DNA of 62,000 bases, from contig RPFO01000225.1 in NCBI GenBank assembly GCA_009746045.1, positions 1,294,590 to 1,356,589 of the forward strand, written 5' to 3'. The translations under genes and the position numbers were made by a program. Origin of the DNA: Mesostigma viride. Taxonomy: Eukaryota; Streptophyta; Mesostigmatophyceae; Mesostigmatales; Mesostigmataceae. The notes beneath the pieces were generated by a model that worked only from the letters and a program-made list of their open reading frames with translations, did no database searches and was not told the origin of the DNA. Of this stretch, positions 1 through 9,781 are shown in pieces (the first letter of the stretch is position 1; each line of letters begins with the position of its first letter).

Positions 1-185
1 ATCTAGAACCTTGATGTCTAATCACTGCAAGAAAATGTCCTCAAATGAGGACATTTTAAAGATGGATACCATTTGTAATAACTCACACACGTCAACACAT
101 CCATGGGTACGGTATGGAACCATTAACTTTTATGATATGCTCAAGATTTGAAATGCTTTACATCCATGAAATATGCTCATTATAT

Positions 186-575
186 CAAAGAGACAACCAG
201 CGCAGGCCAGAAATCGGGAGAATCCGGACCATGGTAGCTCGAGCCTGCCGTTATCTTTTCCGCGTTTTCGAGTCGTTCAGGATGATGAAGATGAATGGTG
301 ATGGAAATGTGTATCCTTGTGCATTGAAATTATGGCTGGCTTACGTGTGGAGCGACTAGATGACCCAGACGGTGGGGCCGGAAACAGCATGCTTGATCAG
401 GGCGTGTGTTTCTAGCCTAACTGGCCGGGAGTGTCTAGTGGTGAGCACCATTGCTGCGATCGCTCTCCCACCATTTACGAGGAAATACCCGCAAATGGAA
501 AACCACTGAAAAGGTCTAGCTAGTCAGTCATCACGTTAGCCATGCCATGATTCCAAACGTCCAAGAACTGCACAT
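186..575 (-). mobile_element. SINE-like retroposon, longest copy
   Basis: The same 14-bp direct repeat (TATGCTCATTATAT) lies at 172-185 and 576-589 and brackets this segment, as expected of a target-site duplication. Positions 186-366 match 1098-1272 and 1578-1696 in reverse orientation. All copies share one end (GGTTGTCTC-CTTG type on the element strand) and differ in where the other end stops, the usual sign of 5' truncation during target-primed reverse transcription. No protein is encoded. I do not see a convincing tRNA-type A/B box, so the RNA ancestor is unknown. Confidence 0.6.
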
Positions 576-589
576 TATGCTCATTATAT

Positions 590-1088
590 AATTGTTTACG
601 ATTTATGAATGTAGGGGGGTCGTTACACGAGTGACCAAAAAGCACTCTGACAAGTCATGTTCAATGTGCTAAGAAAGAAGGCATGGCCAGGTCATGGCTG
701 GTCCTGAAAATGCACTGAGGGTGCCCACAACATGTCTACGTTACACCCTCGCTATCCTAGACCCTGCAGCCTGCCAGGGGGGGGGGGCACAAAATGTAAC
801 TGGCAGCCAGGGACGATGGTGCAGGCCAAATAGCAGGTGTAAAGCTAGCTCAGTCCAAAGAGTGAAACAAGAAGCAAATATTTGCGTAGGCCAAGGTGAG
901 GTCCAAGATTGTCATTAGAGGCTTGGCTGCCACCACGGTGCTAAACCATGATGCTGAAGCCTCGCATTACATATGAAACATATTCTGAAAAGAGGCACGT
1001 ATTGTAACACAATAACAATGTAACCATGACGAGCTCAAGTTTCCAAGCCAGTCTTCATCACTTGGACAAGAGTTATAGCGTTAGAAAC
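590..1088. other. Non-coding host sequence, nothing recognised
   Basis: No coding frame with family resemblance is visible. The stretch holds a G-rich run near 778-787 and otherwise unstructured sequence between two SINE-like copies. Confidence 0.5.
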
Positions 1089-1097
1089 ATATGGGCA

Positions 1098-1272
1098 TCT
1101 AGTCGCTCTACACGTAAGCCAGCCATAATTTCAATGCACAAGGATACACATTTCCATCACCATTCATCTTCATCATCCTGAACGACTCGAACACGCGGAC
1201 AAGATAACGGCAGGCTCGAGCTACCATGGTCCGGATTCTCCCGATTTCTGGCCTGCGCTGGTTGTCTCCTTG
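1098..1272 (+). mobile_element. SINE-like retroposon, 5'-truncated copy 2
   Basis: A 175-bp segment flanked by the 9-bp direct repeat ATATGGGCA at 1089-1097 and 1273-1281. It is a close reverse-complement match to 186-360 and ends at the same conserved terminus. The variable end starts at TCTAGTCGCTC. Confidence 0.65.
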
Positions 1273-1281
1273 ATATGGGCA

Positions 1282-1567
1282 ACATCCCAGCAAGCCTTGA
1301 AAAGCTTCAGGCAGTATATGTGTTAAATCAAACTACCACATTGCAATTAAACACAGCGACTGCTACTTGCTGCTGTTTTGACATCGCAAGACCGTTTACC
1401 TTTTCAGTGACGCAACGGGAAAAGAAAGCACTGTCCAGCAAACTTCCGTAATTCCGCTTTGTCGCCGTTTACCGAAACAGCGATAACATTTTTGTCGCGA
1501 GGGTTTTCTAGCTCCAACTCGGACCAGCCAGCAGCAACCTCTATTGGCACCCGTGATCATTACTATC
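1282..1567. other. Non-coding host sequence, nothing recognised
   Basis: Nothing recognisable apart from being the spacer between two SINE-like copies. Confidence 0.5.
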
Positions 1568-1577
1568 ATAATACGCC

Positions 1578-1696
1578 GTCTAGGTCATCTAGTCGCTCTA
1601 CACGCAAGCCACGAACACGCGGACAAGATAACGGCAGGCTCGAGCTACCATGGTCCGGATTCTCCCGATTTCTGACCTGCGCTGGTTGTCTCCTTG
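1578..1696 (+). mobile_element. SINE-like retroposon, truncated copy 3
   Basis: A 119-bp segment flanked by the 10-bp direct repeat ATAATACGCC at 1568-1577 and 1697-1706. It matches copy 2 but lacks an internal block of about 70 bp (the part of copy 2 from CAGCCATAATTTC to the ACGACTCG motif), and it extends slightly further at the variable end. Confidence 0.65.
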
Positions 1697-1706
1697 ATAA
1701 TACGCC

Positions 1707-2216
1707 AACCCCTTCAGGGTGACATCCGTTGTCACGACTCGACGGCTTATGGTCGTCATAGGGAATGAACGCCGGTTCATATGGAACAGTGAACAAGCTG
1801 CTTGTCGTCTGTCGAGCTCTATGCGGAGCACGTAACCTTGTGCAACGATCGTTGCTCAATCCATACGATGCAAGTACCGACTGGATACATACGAAGCAAC
1901 GACCGACAACAAGCAGCTGGAATTACGGCATGGCCTGGAGGCAACCGCTGGCCCTTCCCTTGCAGCTACGCCGCCATGCACCTGTTGTTAAATATTCTGG
2001 TCATTTCAAACCAAATTGCGCTAAATGCTGGGGGGGGGGGGGGGGGGGGGGTCCAGGGGTGGCCCTTAGCGGGTGTGGCCCTTAGCCGGGTGGATTACCT
2101 TACAGGCAGCTCGGGACGCGGGAAGATCCTTGTTGGGGGGCACGCGGCCATGCTGCCTAGGGCACGCTGAAAAGTCCTCCGCATTCGGCCATGATTGCGA
2201 AGTCTCGGGGATAATT
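1707..2216. other. Upstream region of host gene with a 22-G run
   Basis: No gene is recognised. Positions 2030-2051 are an uninterrupted run of 22 G, followed by a short imperfect direct repeat (GTGGCCCTTAGC-type, about 2060-2090). The run can form a G-quadruplex and is likely to vary in length or be mis-sequenced. It lies about 170 bp upstream of the proposed start of the host gene. Confidence 0.6.
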
Positions 2217-3409
2217 ATGGCGTTACGTCGCAACTGCTGGCAGTTTGCAACTTGCACGACCACCAGGACCGTCGCCAGTGCATTTTTGGCATTTTCCAGT
2301 TTGGCTTTGTTTTGCAGCGTCAGTCAAAATTGCGGAGCAAGCAGTAGCCCGAAAGGCGAGGTCGTTAGTAATCAGCTTTCTAGGTTTCAACGGCGTCGGA
2401 TGAGTGCGCAGGATGCAAATCGACATTACCCGCATCCATTTGTCGTCAATTCTTCAATTGAACAAGGAGGTCGTGTCTCAAAATACTGGTTCTCCGACCA
2501 GGACAACCAACGCCGACTGACATGGAGAGACTGCATCGGTAAGGATTTCGATGAGCGTCGTAACTTGATTCACAATTTATATCGGCACAATTCTCATGCA
2601 GTGTCATGAGTCGTGCCGTGGAAACCCTGGTATCAGCAATAGCTGGCCTGCTGCCATATTAGGACGTCGAATTTGCAAGTGCGTTGCACAGTGCCGGGCT
2701 TATGTCCGACGAAAGGAGCGAGCTGTGAAGCAGCTATGTGCGAATAGCGAAGAGGTTCATACGACCACTTCGGAAGGACGTTTTGGCTAAACTTCCCCAA
2801 CATTTGATCTGTCTTTTCGCAGATCTTTGGAGAGGCGCTGCTGATCAAGGCAAAGCTCGTGCCGACGCGTTCCATCAGCTCTTCGTCCACACGCTACGCG
2901 ATGCTCGGTACCCTGCGTTTTTTTGGGAGTGCGTGCCAATCGCGTCGGCGGACGATCTCTCAAAGACCTTCGAGTTTGTACTCGTTGACGCGCCCAGTCT
3001 CGCCAAGGTGCAAGCGGACGCGGACACATTTGCAGAGCACATGCCTCGGAGGTGCTTAGCCGGCGCTGGGTCGCCCACCCACGATGTGCCAGATGAGGAT
3101 CTTGTGGTTGCGTTCCCCAACCTTGGTAGGGACGCGACCTTGGTAGTGCCGTGCCCACCTGCTCCTGATAGTGACAATACAGTGGAGGACTATGCTCACA
3201 TTGCCCAATTCATACGCCATGCGCCTTCTGGTCAAGTGCGTGCGTTTTGGCATCGGATCGGGGATGAGATCGACCGCATGTATACAGGGCTGGCACCCAG
3301 AAGAAAAACACTGTGGGTGTCCACAAGCGGCCTGGGTGTATACTGGCTTCACGTGCGGCTGGACTCCTACCCCAAGTACTACAATCATGTGCCGTACAAG
3401 ACAGTCTAA
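2217..3409 (+). CDS. Host gene, two exons, conserved hypothetical (DUF6940-like?)
   Basis: Proposed exons are 2217-2538 and 2823-3409, joined across a phase-1 intron (2539-2822). The donor is GTAAGG and the acceptor is CTGTCTTTTCGCAG with a polypyrimidine tract. The spliced frame is 909 nt, 302 residues, with no internal stop. Joining the exons unites TWRDCI with DLWRGAAD. The first 30 or so residues are a basic start followed by a hydrophobic stretch (VASAFLAFSSLALF), compatible with a signal or organelle-targeting peptide. The C-terminus has a distinctive LGVYWLHVRLDSYPKYY motif and an internal FWECVP. From memory these resemble the bacterial/algal DUF6940 family, but I could not check this. 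No catalytic function is known to me. The start is not certain: the frame is open upstream to 2073 and a second Met lies near 2400. Confidence 0.65.
2539..2822 (+). other. Spliceosomal intron
   Basis: A 284-bp GT-AG intron. The donor GTAAGG follows codon-phase base G2538. The acceptor has a pyrimidine-rich tract ending TTTTCGCAG. Removing it restores one frame of 302 codons, which is the main support for the gene model. No other intron is evident in the window. Confidence 0.65.
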
Positions 3410-3542
3410 TGCTATGTGATTTGCAGCACGAAGCATCATTTAATGTATTTCAGAATCCTAGAGCATTGTTTTTTGGCGCCGAATATACATGCGATGTACT
3501 GGTTGTTAAAGTTCGAAGACAAAATTTATGCATTGCATGTGC

Positions 3543-3670
3543 AAGCAATATTCCAATAAGCTTGTATCCAATAAGCAAAGCTTGTATCCAATAAGAAAAA
3601 GCTTGTATCCAATAAGCAAAGCTTGTATCCAATAAGCGAGCAATATTCCAATATTCCAATAAGCTTGTGC
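3543..3670. repeat. Minisatellite, ~22-bp unit
   Basis: About five tandem copies of a unit like AAGCTTGTATCCAATAAGCA, flanked by AGCAATATTCCAATA-type variants of the same motif. It sits just downstream of the host gene. The region 3410-3896 holds nothing else recognisable. Confidence 0.85.
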
Positions 3671-3896
3671 ATGCAATATTCCAACGTTGTCGACGTCTGG
3701 TCATGCATGCTGTCAGCAGCAAAACTCCCTTTGTGATGTTCACTACCTAGGGTGCTGCAGCCTGAAGGCGGGCTCTTATGTACGTGCATGATGCCCTCTC
3801 TCGATCCAGCCGGCCCTGCACGCATGTGCACATGCTTTTGACACATGAAGTTTTGCTGCATGGCAGCTCTAAGTCCGTCCTCAACTTGTTATATTA

Positions 3897-3980
3897 ATAA
3901 GACAACCATTGCGCGGGCGCGCCAGAAATCTGGAGGATCCGGATCATGGTAGCTAAAGGATGCTGTTATCTTATCCGCGC
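3897..3980 (-). mobile_element. SINE-like retroposon copy 4, split by LINE A
   Basis: AGACAACC...GCCAGAAATCTGGAGGATCCGGATCATGGTAGCT resembles the conserved end of copies 1-3, more diverged. LINE A is inserted after TTATCCGCGC. The remnant resumes at about 9526 (TTGTCGAGC) and then fades out. Confidence 0.5.
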
Positions 3981-4031
3981 AATATCAACAAAACGCAGCA
4001 CAGGCAGGGTTCGTATTTTCCGGAACCAGCT

Positions 4032-5367
4032 ATGGCAGAAACTCCGTCAACCGCCTCCCATACTCTCTCCGAGGGGGAGGCTTCAGCGCCCAACACGATT
4101 ACGCAACTAATTGCAGATGCGGAAACCATAGCAACGCAGCCCCGGGCCAGCGAGGCAGCCATTACCGCCTCCTCCAAGCGGCTTTGCGTCACCCCAGCCG
4201 ACGAGATGGACCGCCAGGTCCCTTTGCCATCGTCTTCTCAACCCAGCGAGGCCACCCCCATTGACGAGGACGACGACGACGCCGACGACGACGACGCTGA
4301 GTTCGACCCAGCATCCTTCATGCCTGGCAAGGTTGTCGCCGAGCCCCGGTTCTTTTCGCTTACCGCCGAGGAGGCGCAGGCTATCCTGCACCACCTGAAA
4401 GCCAATGACATTCCACTCTATTTTCCCACGTCTGGCGATACCATTTCTACGGACCAGCTTGCCGAAATGGACGAGCCAGAGCTTCGACTTTCTGTTTTCC
4501 TGAGCCACGCGCAGGCCCCCTGCCTCCGGGCACTCTTTGCCGCTTTCAAGGAAGCCGAGCACGGCACCGCCAACACCCCTGATGCTGCTTCCCCGGAAGC
4601 AGACCTGCACAAGCTCAATAAGGAAGTCGCAGACATGGCTGCCCAACTCGGCGCCTTGTCCACTGCTATCCGTCAAGACACTGCTGCGCTTCAATCCAGC
4701 ATTGCCGAGGTCAAAGCCGCCCTGGCCACACCTCCCCAGCCAGCAGCCCCTGCACCCACCAGCTATGCTAACGTGGTAAAACAGACGGACATTGCCAACC
4801 TGATGGAAGATGCAGCACGCAGGGGGGCTGCAGCCCACAAGACTGCGGTCGAGGAGGACCTGCGCTCACGCAGTATAGTGGTCCGGTATTTCCAGGTCGC
4901 ACAGCAGCCTGAAACGGACCTGATGCTAGCGCAACGCCTGTACCACAGCCTCATCGTGGGCAGGCTGCAACTGGGCAACGAACGCATCCGCATTGAGTCG
5001 GCAGCCTGGATGGCGGGCCAGCCTGGCCCCATCCGGGTGACCTTTGCGAATGTGGCCAGCAAGGTGAAGGTACTCCAGGCCCGCAAGCTCCTAGGCGGGA
5101 AGAACGCGCCGAGCCTCGACGACCTCCTCTCACCGGCCCAGCTAGTCATCAAGAATGGTCTGCTGGGCAGCGACGTGGCGACCAAGGCCAAGCAGGAGCC
5201 AGAAGGTCTACGTCCGCCTCGTCCACGACACCCCCGTGCTATTCATCAACGGCCAGCGCACGGAGGCGCAGGCTCCGAACAAGCGGCACAAGTCGGGCCG
5301 TCCCAGGCCCGCCCCAGCTGCGTCATCATCGTCTACGCACGTCCCGGGTATGGATGGCGCCCGGTAA
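4032..5367 (+). pseudogene. LINE A ORF1 protein (coiled coil + RRM-like)
   Basis: From ATG 4032 the frame gives an acidic N-terminus (a DEDDDDADDDDAEFD run near residue 80), a heptad-like segment (LHKLNKEVADMAAQLGALS), and a C-terminal RNA-binding-like part (SIVVRYFQV, RIRIESAAWM, RVTFANVASKVKVLQARKLL). This is the usual plan of L1-type ORF1 nucleic-acid chaperones. Near 5196 the frame shifts by one: the family-like ending (KVYVRLVHDTPVLFING) continues in the next frame to 5367, while the original frame runs on without similarity to 5399. The same gene is seen on the minus strand in LINE D. Confidence 0.75.
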
Positions 5368-5654
5368 GGGCACACCCTCGCGGCCTCGCGGTACAATAGG
5401 CTTTGGGCACAGCCTTTATAAACAAGCCCCTTTCCATCCTCATGTCGCACCGTGCGAGCATGATCAGGATGCAAGGTCGCCAGGCACGCCACGGTCAACC
5501 TTCCCGCCAATTTACCAGCCTTACACGCCTCCTAGCCCGCCTTGAGCGGGATGAGGCCCAGTCGACACGCCGGCGACCCCAGCCAGGACGGAGACGACGC
5601 ATATCCGTCCTGAAAGAAAGCCTCCATGCGTTGACAAGCATTAACCCCAATCGC

Positions 5655-5750
5655 CACCCTCCCCCTCCCCCCCCCCCCACCCCCACCCCCACCTCCAGCA
5701 CTACCCTTCTCCACCCCCACCCCCACCCCCACCCCCCCGCTAATAGGGCA
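5655..5750 (+). repeat. C-rich inter-ORF tract (CCCCCA)n
   Basis: Between ORF1 and ORF2 the plus strand is almost pure C with (CCCCCA)n blocks, so the minus strand could form G-quadruplexes. LINE D has the same tract at the equivalent place (56515-56600, as G on the plus strand), so it belongs to the element and is not local noise. Confidence 0.8.
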
Positions 5751-5751
5751 A

Positions 5752-8700
5752 CGGCCCATTCTTGGTATTGCTAGTTTTAACGTGCGCACCCTCCCTGCAG
5801 ATCCTTCTACGAGCGGCGGCACCCCAGCACGCCAACGCGTCGACGAGCTGATCGCCCTGTGCGCCGACAACAAGATCGCTGTTCTTGGAGTCCAGGAGCA
5901 CCGACGCACCGTTGACCCTCAGCACGCGGTCAACGGTCTGCTGGTCGACGACCTGCGTGCAGGCTGGCGGTTCCACTATGGTGGCGGCGACGCGCCGGGC
6001 CAAGGTGGTGTGGGCCTCTTGTGCTCGCCGGCAGCATCAGAGCAGCTCCAGTCCATCGTGCTGCGGTCCCCGCGTGTGCTAGTGGCCACTTTTTCGGCCA
6101 CTGAGGGCCATTCACACCACACGCTAACCGTTATCGTGGGATATGCACCACATGCGGGTCGAGCTCAGGCGGAACGTGAGGCCTTCTTCGACGCCCTCAA
6201 GGAGGAGGAGGCCAACATCCCAGCTCGGCACTTCCTGGTTATGCTGCTCGACGCCAACGCCACGCTGCCAGTTGGCACTGGGGGCGCTCAGTATTCCCCA
6301 ACCAACACGACAGCCAACGGTAACACGCCTTTATTTGCGAATCTGCTGGCAGAATCTGCGCTGGTTGCATGCAATGCTTCTTTCGCACGCCCCGCTGAGC
6401 AGCTGGCCACCTTTTTTGGGCCGTCGGATCGGGTGGTGTGCCTTGATTATGTCTGCGTACGTCGGGCTCAGCGCCCCTCAGTTGTCGATGCTCGCGTCCT
6501 GCAAGATTCTGTCAGCACGGTGGAATCTGATCATCGTCTCGTGCTCGCTCGCATCAGATTGCGGTTTCCTGGGGTGAAACCGTCGCGACAGCTGGCACCT
6601 CAGCCAGATCTGAAAGTGCTCCGGATTGTGCTGAAGGATGCCGACAAGATGTCAGCAGAAGAGCAGGCCGCTATGTCGCACAGGGATGATTTCCTGGCCG
6701 TATTCGACGCCGGGGGCAGCCGACAGCAGTTACACGCCATTCCGCCGCCGGGGGATATTTCAGTGATCCTCCGTGGTGTCGCCGCCAAGTATCGCCTGGC
6801 TGCCCGCACCCTCCCCACCTTGCCTCCGCGTCGGCAGCTTGCTGTCCACCGTCACGCACCGACAGTGGTCGCCGCCAGGCAGATGCTCCGCCGCAACAGA
6901 GATCCGCTCGCCAAACCTGGGCTGCAAGCAGCTCTGAGGGCCGCCTACGAGCAGGCTGAGAAGGCAGATGCTCAGCAGATGGTCAAGGACCTGCGCAGCT
7001 GCCAGCAGAAGCACGACGGCAAGGGGGCCTGGTTCTGGTACAAGCGCCTCGGGCACCCGGACGGCCTCGGCCGGCCCCACCGCCACGACGTCCCCGGCGC
7101 CCCAGCCAAGCGGCTTCGTACCTGGGCCACGGCCACGGCCGAGGTCGTGGGGACAGCTGCGCCGCCCCCACCCCTGCTCCCAGCCGCCGCCGCCCGCCGG
7201 CCGCCCTGGCCGGCCCCGCAGGGCCCCCGGCCCCGCCTAGGTCAGCGGCGGACTACCTAGTCCCCCCGCTGGTCGGCCCACTTGGCGACCCGTCTGACAT
7301 GCCTCCTTTCACCTCTCGCGAGGTCACGGAGGCGGTCCAGCGCCTGCGTTATGACGCAGCCACCGGCTCTGACGAGATTCCGGCCGCAGTTGTAAAACTT
7401 GCAGCCGAATTCGAGGACACAGGTGTTATGCTGCTCTTCCGGGACATCTGCAACCGCCTTCTGCTGTCGTCGCAACCACCTCCAGCGGCCTGGCAACACA
7501 GTTTTCGCACGATGCTGTACAAGAACAAGGGGTCGCCTGCCGACCCCGGCAACTACAGAGGGGTGTGCATTCAAAGTGCCCCCCTCAAGCTTCTTATGCG
7601 GCTCATCCTGAACCGCCTGCGCACGGCCCTGGACGGTCACCTCAGCGAGACTCAGCACGGCTTCCGTTCAGGTCGCAACACAGTACAGGCGCTCTTCGCT
7701 ACTCGCCGACTGGTGGAGGAACTGCAACGCCTTCAGCCTGGTGAGTCCCCTTTGCACCTTGTGCTGGTGGACTTCATCAAAGCCTTCGATTCAGTTTTCT
7801 GGCCTGCGCTTTGGGACATCCTCGAGTTGTTCCGGATCCCCCGCCCCCTGATTGCTGTCATCCGCAACCTGTATGAAGGGTCCACCACTTCGGTGCGCAC
7901 TTCTTACGGGACCACGCCCCCATGCCCTTTACAGAAGGGTGTGTGGCAGGGCTGCGTGCTGTCGCCCTACCTGTTCATTATTGTTGTCGAATACGTAATG
8001 ATTCAGGCGCGCAAGCGATTTGCCCGCATCGTGGGCAGGGAACCAGGAGTGCAGGTTGCTAACAAATTCTGGCATGGCGGTGCGGACACGGAGATTCGGC
8101 TGGCAGACATCATTTACGCAGACGACACCACCCTCTTTGAGGACACTGAGCACGTGCAGACATGGCTTGACTGCCTGGCTCTCGAGGCCCGTGCAGTGGG
8201 GCTTGAGGTCAGCAAGAAGACAGAGGCCCTGGCGGTTGGGCTCACCACCTCAGCGCCGCCCCTCTATCTCCTAGACGGCTCTCGAGTCCTGTATCGGGAC
8301 CGCGTTAAGCTGCTGGGCAGCCTGCTCCCTAGCTGCGAGGTGGATGTGGACCACCGCATCTCCCTCGCCTGGCACGCTTTACGCCAGTACCGGGCCCTAT
8401 GGCGTCACTGCCGCTAAGGCAGCCATGCCTAGAATGTTGCCTAGCTGTGCCAACACACCTAGTCACGTGCCGCCAACGCACGGTACACAACCAGCCATAG
8501 CCTAGTCCTAGTACAGCCATGCTACGCCCTGGCTATGTTCAGATTACTTGCCCACGCTCCTTGCTATGATATGCTCACATGGGTCTTATTGCACCCACAG
8601 TTTGCCGGATCGTTAGCCTGTCCTTTTAGCTAGCCGCGCCCGATTGCAGCTGTGGCATGCCTTTGGCATGAAGGAGACTGGGGGTCTCTGCCCTTTCTCC

Positions 8701-9218
8701 TGTAGTGCACACACAGGGATTAAAAGCACTTCGGTGCTCCGTGACTCCCCAACGGGAGCACGAGTTTAATTAATTAATTAATTAATTAATGGCGCAAGCC
8801 CCTGGGCAAGATCGAGAAACAGGACCTGTTCAAGGTCCTCGTCCTTCCTGTTCTCACGTATGGCGCCGAGACGTGGACCCTCACCGCCGACCTGGCCCGC
8901 AAGCTGGACGGCGCGGTCACCAGCATGCTGCGTTCCATTTTCAGAGTAGGATATGCTGCTCATGTCCGCAATGAGGACCTGTACCAGGGCATGCCCTATA
9001 TCACCAGCACAATTAAGCAACGCCGCCTGCAGCTAGTAGGGCACCTAGCTCGCACCAATCAGGTAGACACCTCACGTGGCCCCCCCGCAGGACTGCGACC
9101 AGCCCAGCCTGGCCGGCACCTCCTGACGTGGGCTGGGCCCAGTGATGTTAGACGCCGCAAGGCCCGCACCTTCAAAGAACAGCTAGTAGAGGACATGGGG
9201 GCCTCGGCCTCTCCGTGA
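5752..9218 (+). pseudogene. LINE A ORF2: AP endonuclease-reverse transcriptase
   Basis: The N-terminal endonuclease/exonuclease/phosphatase domain shows SFNVRTL, VQEHR, LLDANATLP and the catalytic SDHRLVLA motif (about 5770-6560). The reverse transcriptase follows (about 7300-8260) with YKNKG...NYRGV, LVDFIKAFDSVFW, GVWQGCVLSPYLF and the catalytic YADD at about 8116. A C-terminal segment (ETWTLTADLARKLD...RRLQLVGHLAR) resumes at 8795. A frame change near 7200-7260 separates endonuclease and RT. A nested LINE fragment (8405-8788) interrupts the C-terminal part. No ATG precedes the endonuclease in frame close by, so ORF2 may be translated by reinitiation. Confidence 0.85.
8405..8788 (+). mobile_element. 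Nested 5'-truncated LINE 3' end in LINE A ORF2
   Basis: The flanking repeat is ATGGCG at 8399-8404 and 8789-8794. The uninterrupted sequence can be seen in LINE D (complement near 53300), where the two sides are contiguous. The insert is 3' UTR only and ends with GTGCTCC...GGAGCACGAGT followed by (TTAA)n. Confidence 0.85.
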
Positions 9219-9468
9219 TTTGGAAGAAGATGATGGACAAGGCCAAGTGGGCCCAGGTCATAGAGGACAACGAGCCCCCCCAGTGGGGAAGCGCCCGCGT
9301 GTGCAATCCCACGGGAGGCACGCTAGATAGCTCCCCCTAGGGCAGCGTGCGGCTGCCTAGATAGATGATGTAGTTAGAATGTTGCTAGATAGATGTAGTA
9401 TGTAGCCAATGTAGATAGATTAGACCGGTAGGAATGTTTGCACCCATCCATCCATTCATCGGGGTTAA

Positions 9469-9515
9469 TGCTCCGTGACTCCCCAACGGGAGCACGAGTC
9501 TAATTAATTAATTAA
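9469..9515 (+). other. LINE A 3' stem-loop and (TTAA)n tail
   Basis: TGCTCC and GGAGCA pair around a CCCCAAC-containing loop (9469-9494), directly followed by AATTAATTAATT. The same element closes the other LINE 3' ends at 8740-8788, 9782-9825, 52571-52615, 55150-55195 and 59458-59500. It is the likely RT recognition structure. Confidence 0.7.
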
Positions 9516-9781
9516 TTATCCGCGCTTGTCGAGCTAGATTATTATAATTCAAGCTGATGGAGATTTGAATAAATCCGGTATATATAACCCCTATTGAGTG
9601 ATAGGGGCTTGTGGGGTACCGGGGAGCTATTATTGAGTGATGATGATTGAGTGATAATTGAGTGATAAAATATTGGAGTTTTTTGACTTTTTTACTGACA
9701 CCCGTCACGGGCTTACTGGCCCTTCTCAACCCCCGCCAACCTTGGCTCAAGGATCGCCGGGCTTTAGAGGTGCTTTATAAT

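Larger units (their letters stand above)
3981..9515 (+). mobile_element. LINE A, near full-length L1-type non-LTR retrotransposon
   Basis: Bounded by the perfect 10-bp direct repeat TTATCCGCGC at 3971-3980 and 9516-9525. It encodes ORF1 (coiled-coil/RRM-like) and ORF2 (AP endonuclease plus reverse transcriptase). It ends in a short stem-loop and a (TTAA)n tail. A second LINE 3' fragment is inserted at 8405-8788. ORF1 and ORF2 each carry at least one frame break, so this copy is inactive as sequenced. Confidence 0.9.

Noticed and set aside
4107-4838. 243-codon minus-strand frame opposite LINE A ORF1
   Set aside because: Shadow of ORF1, Gly/Val-rich composition caused by the complementary strand.
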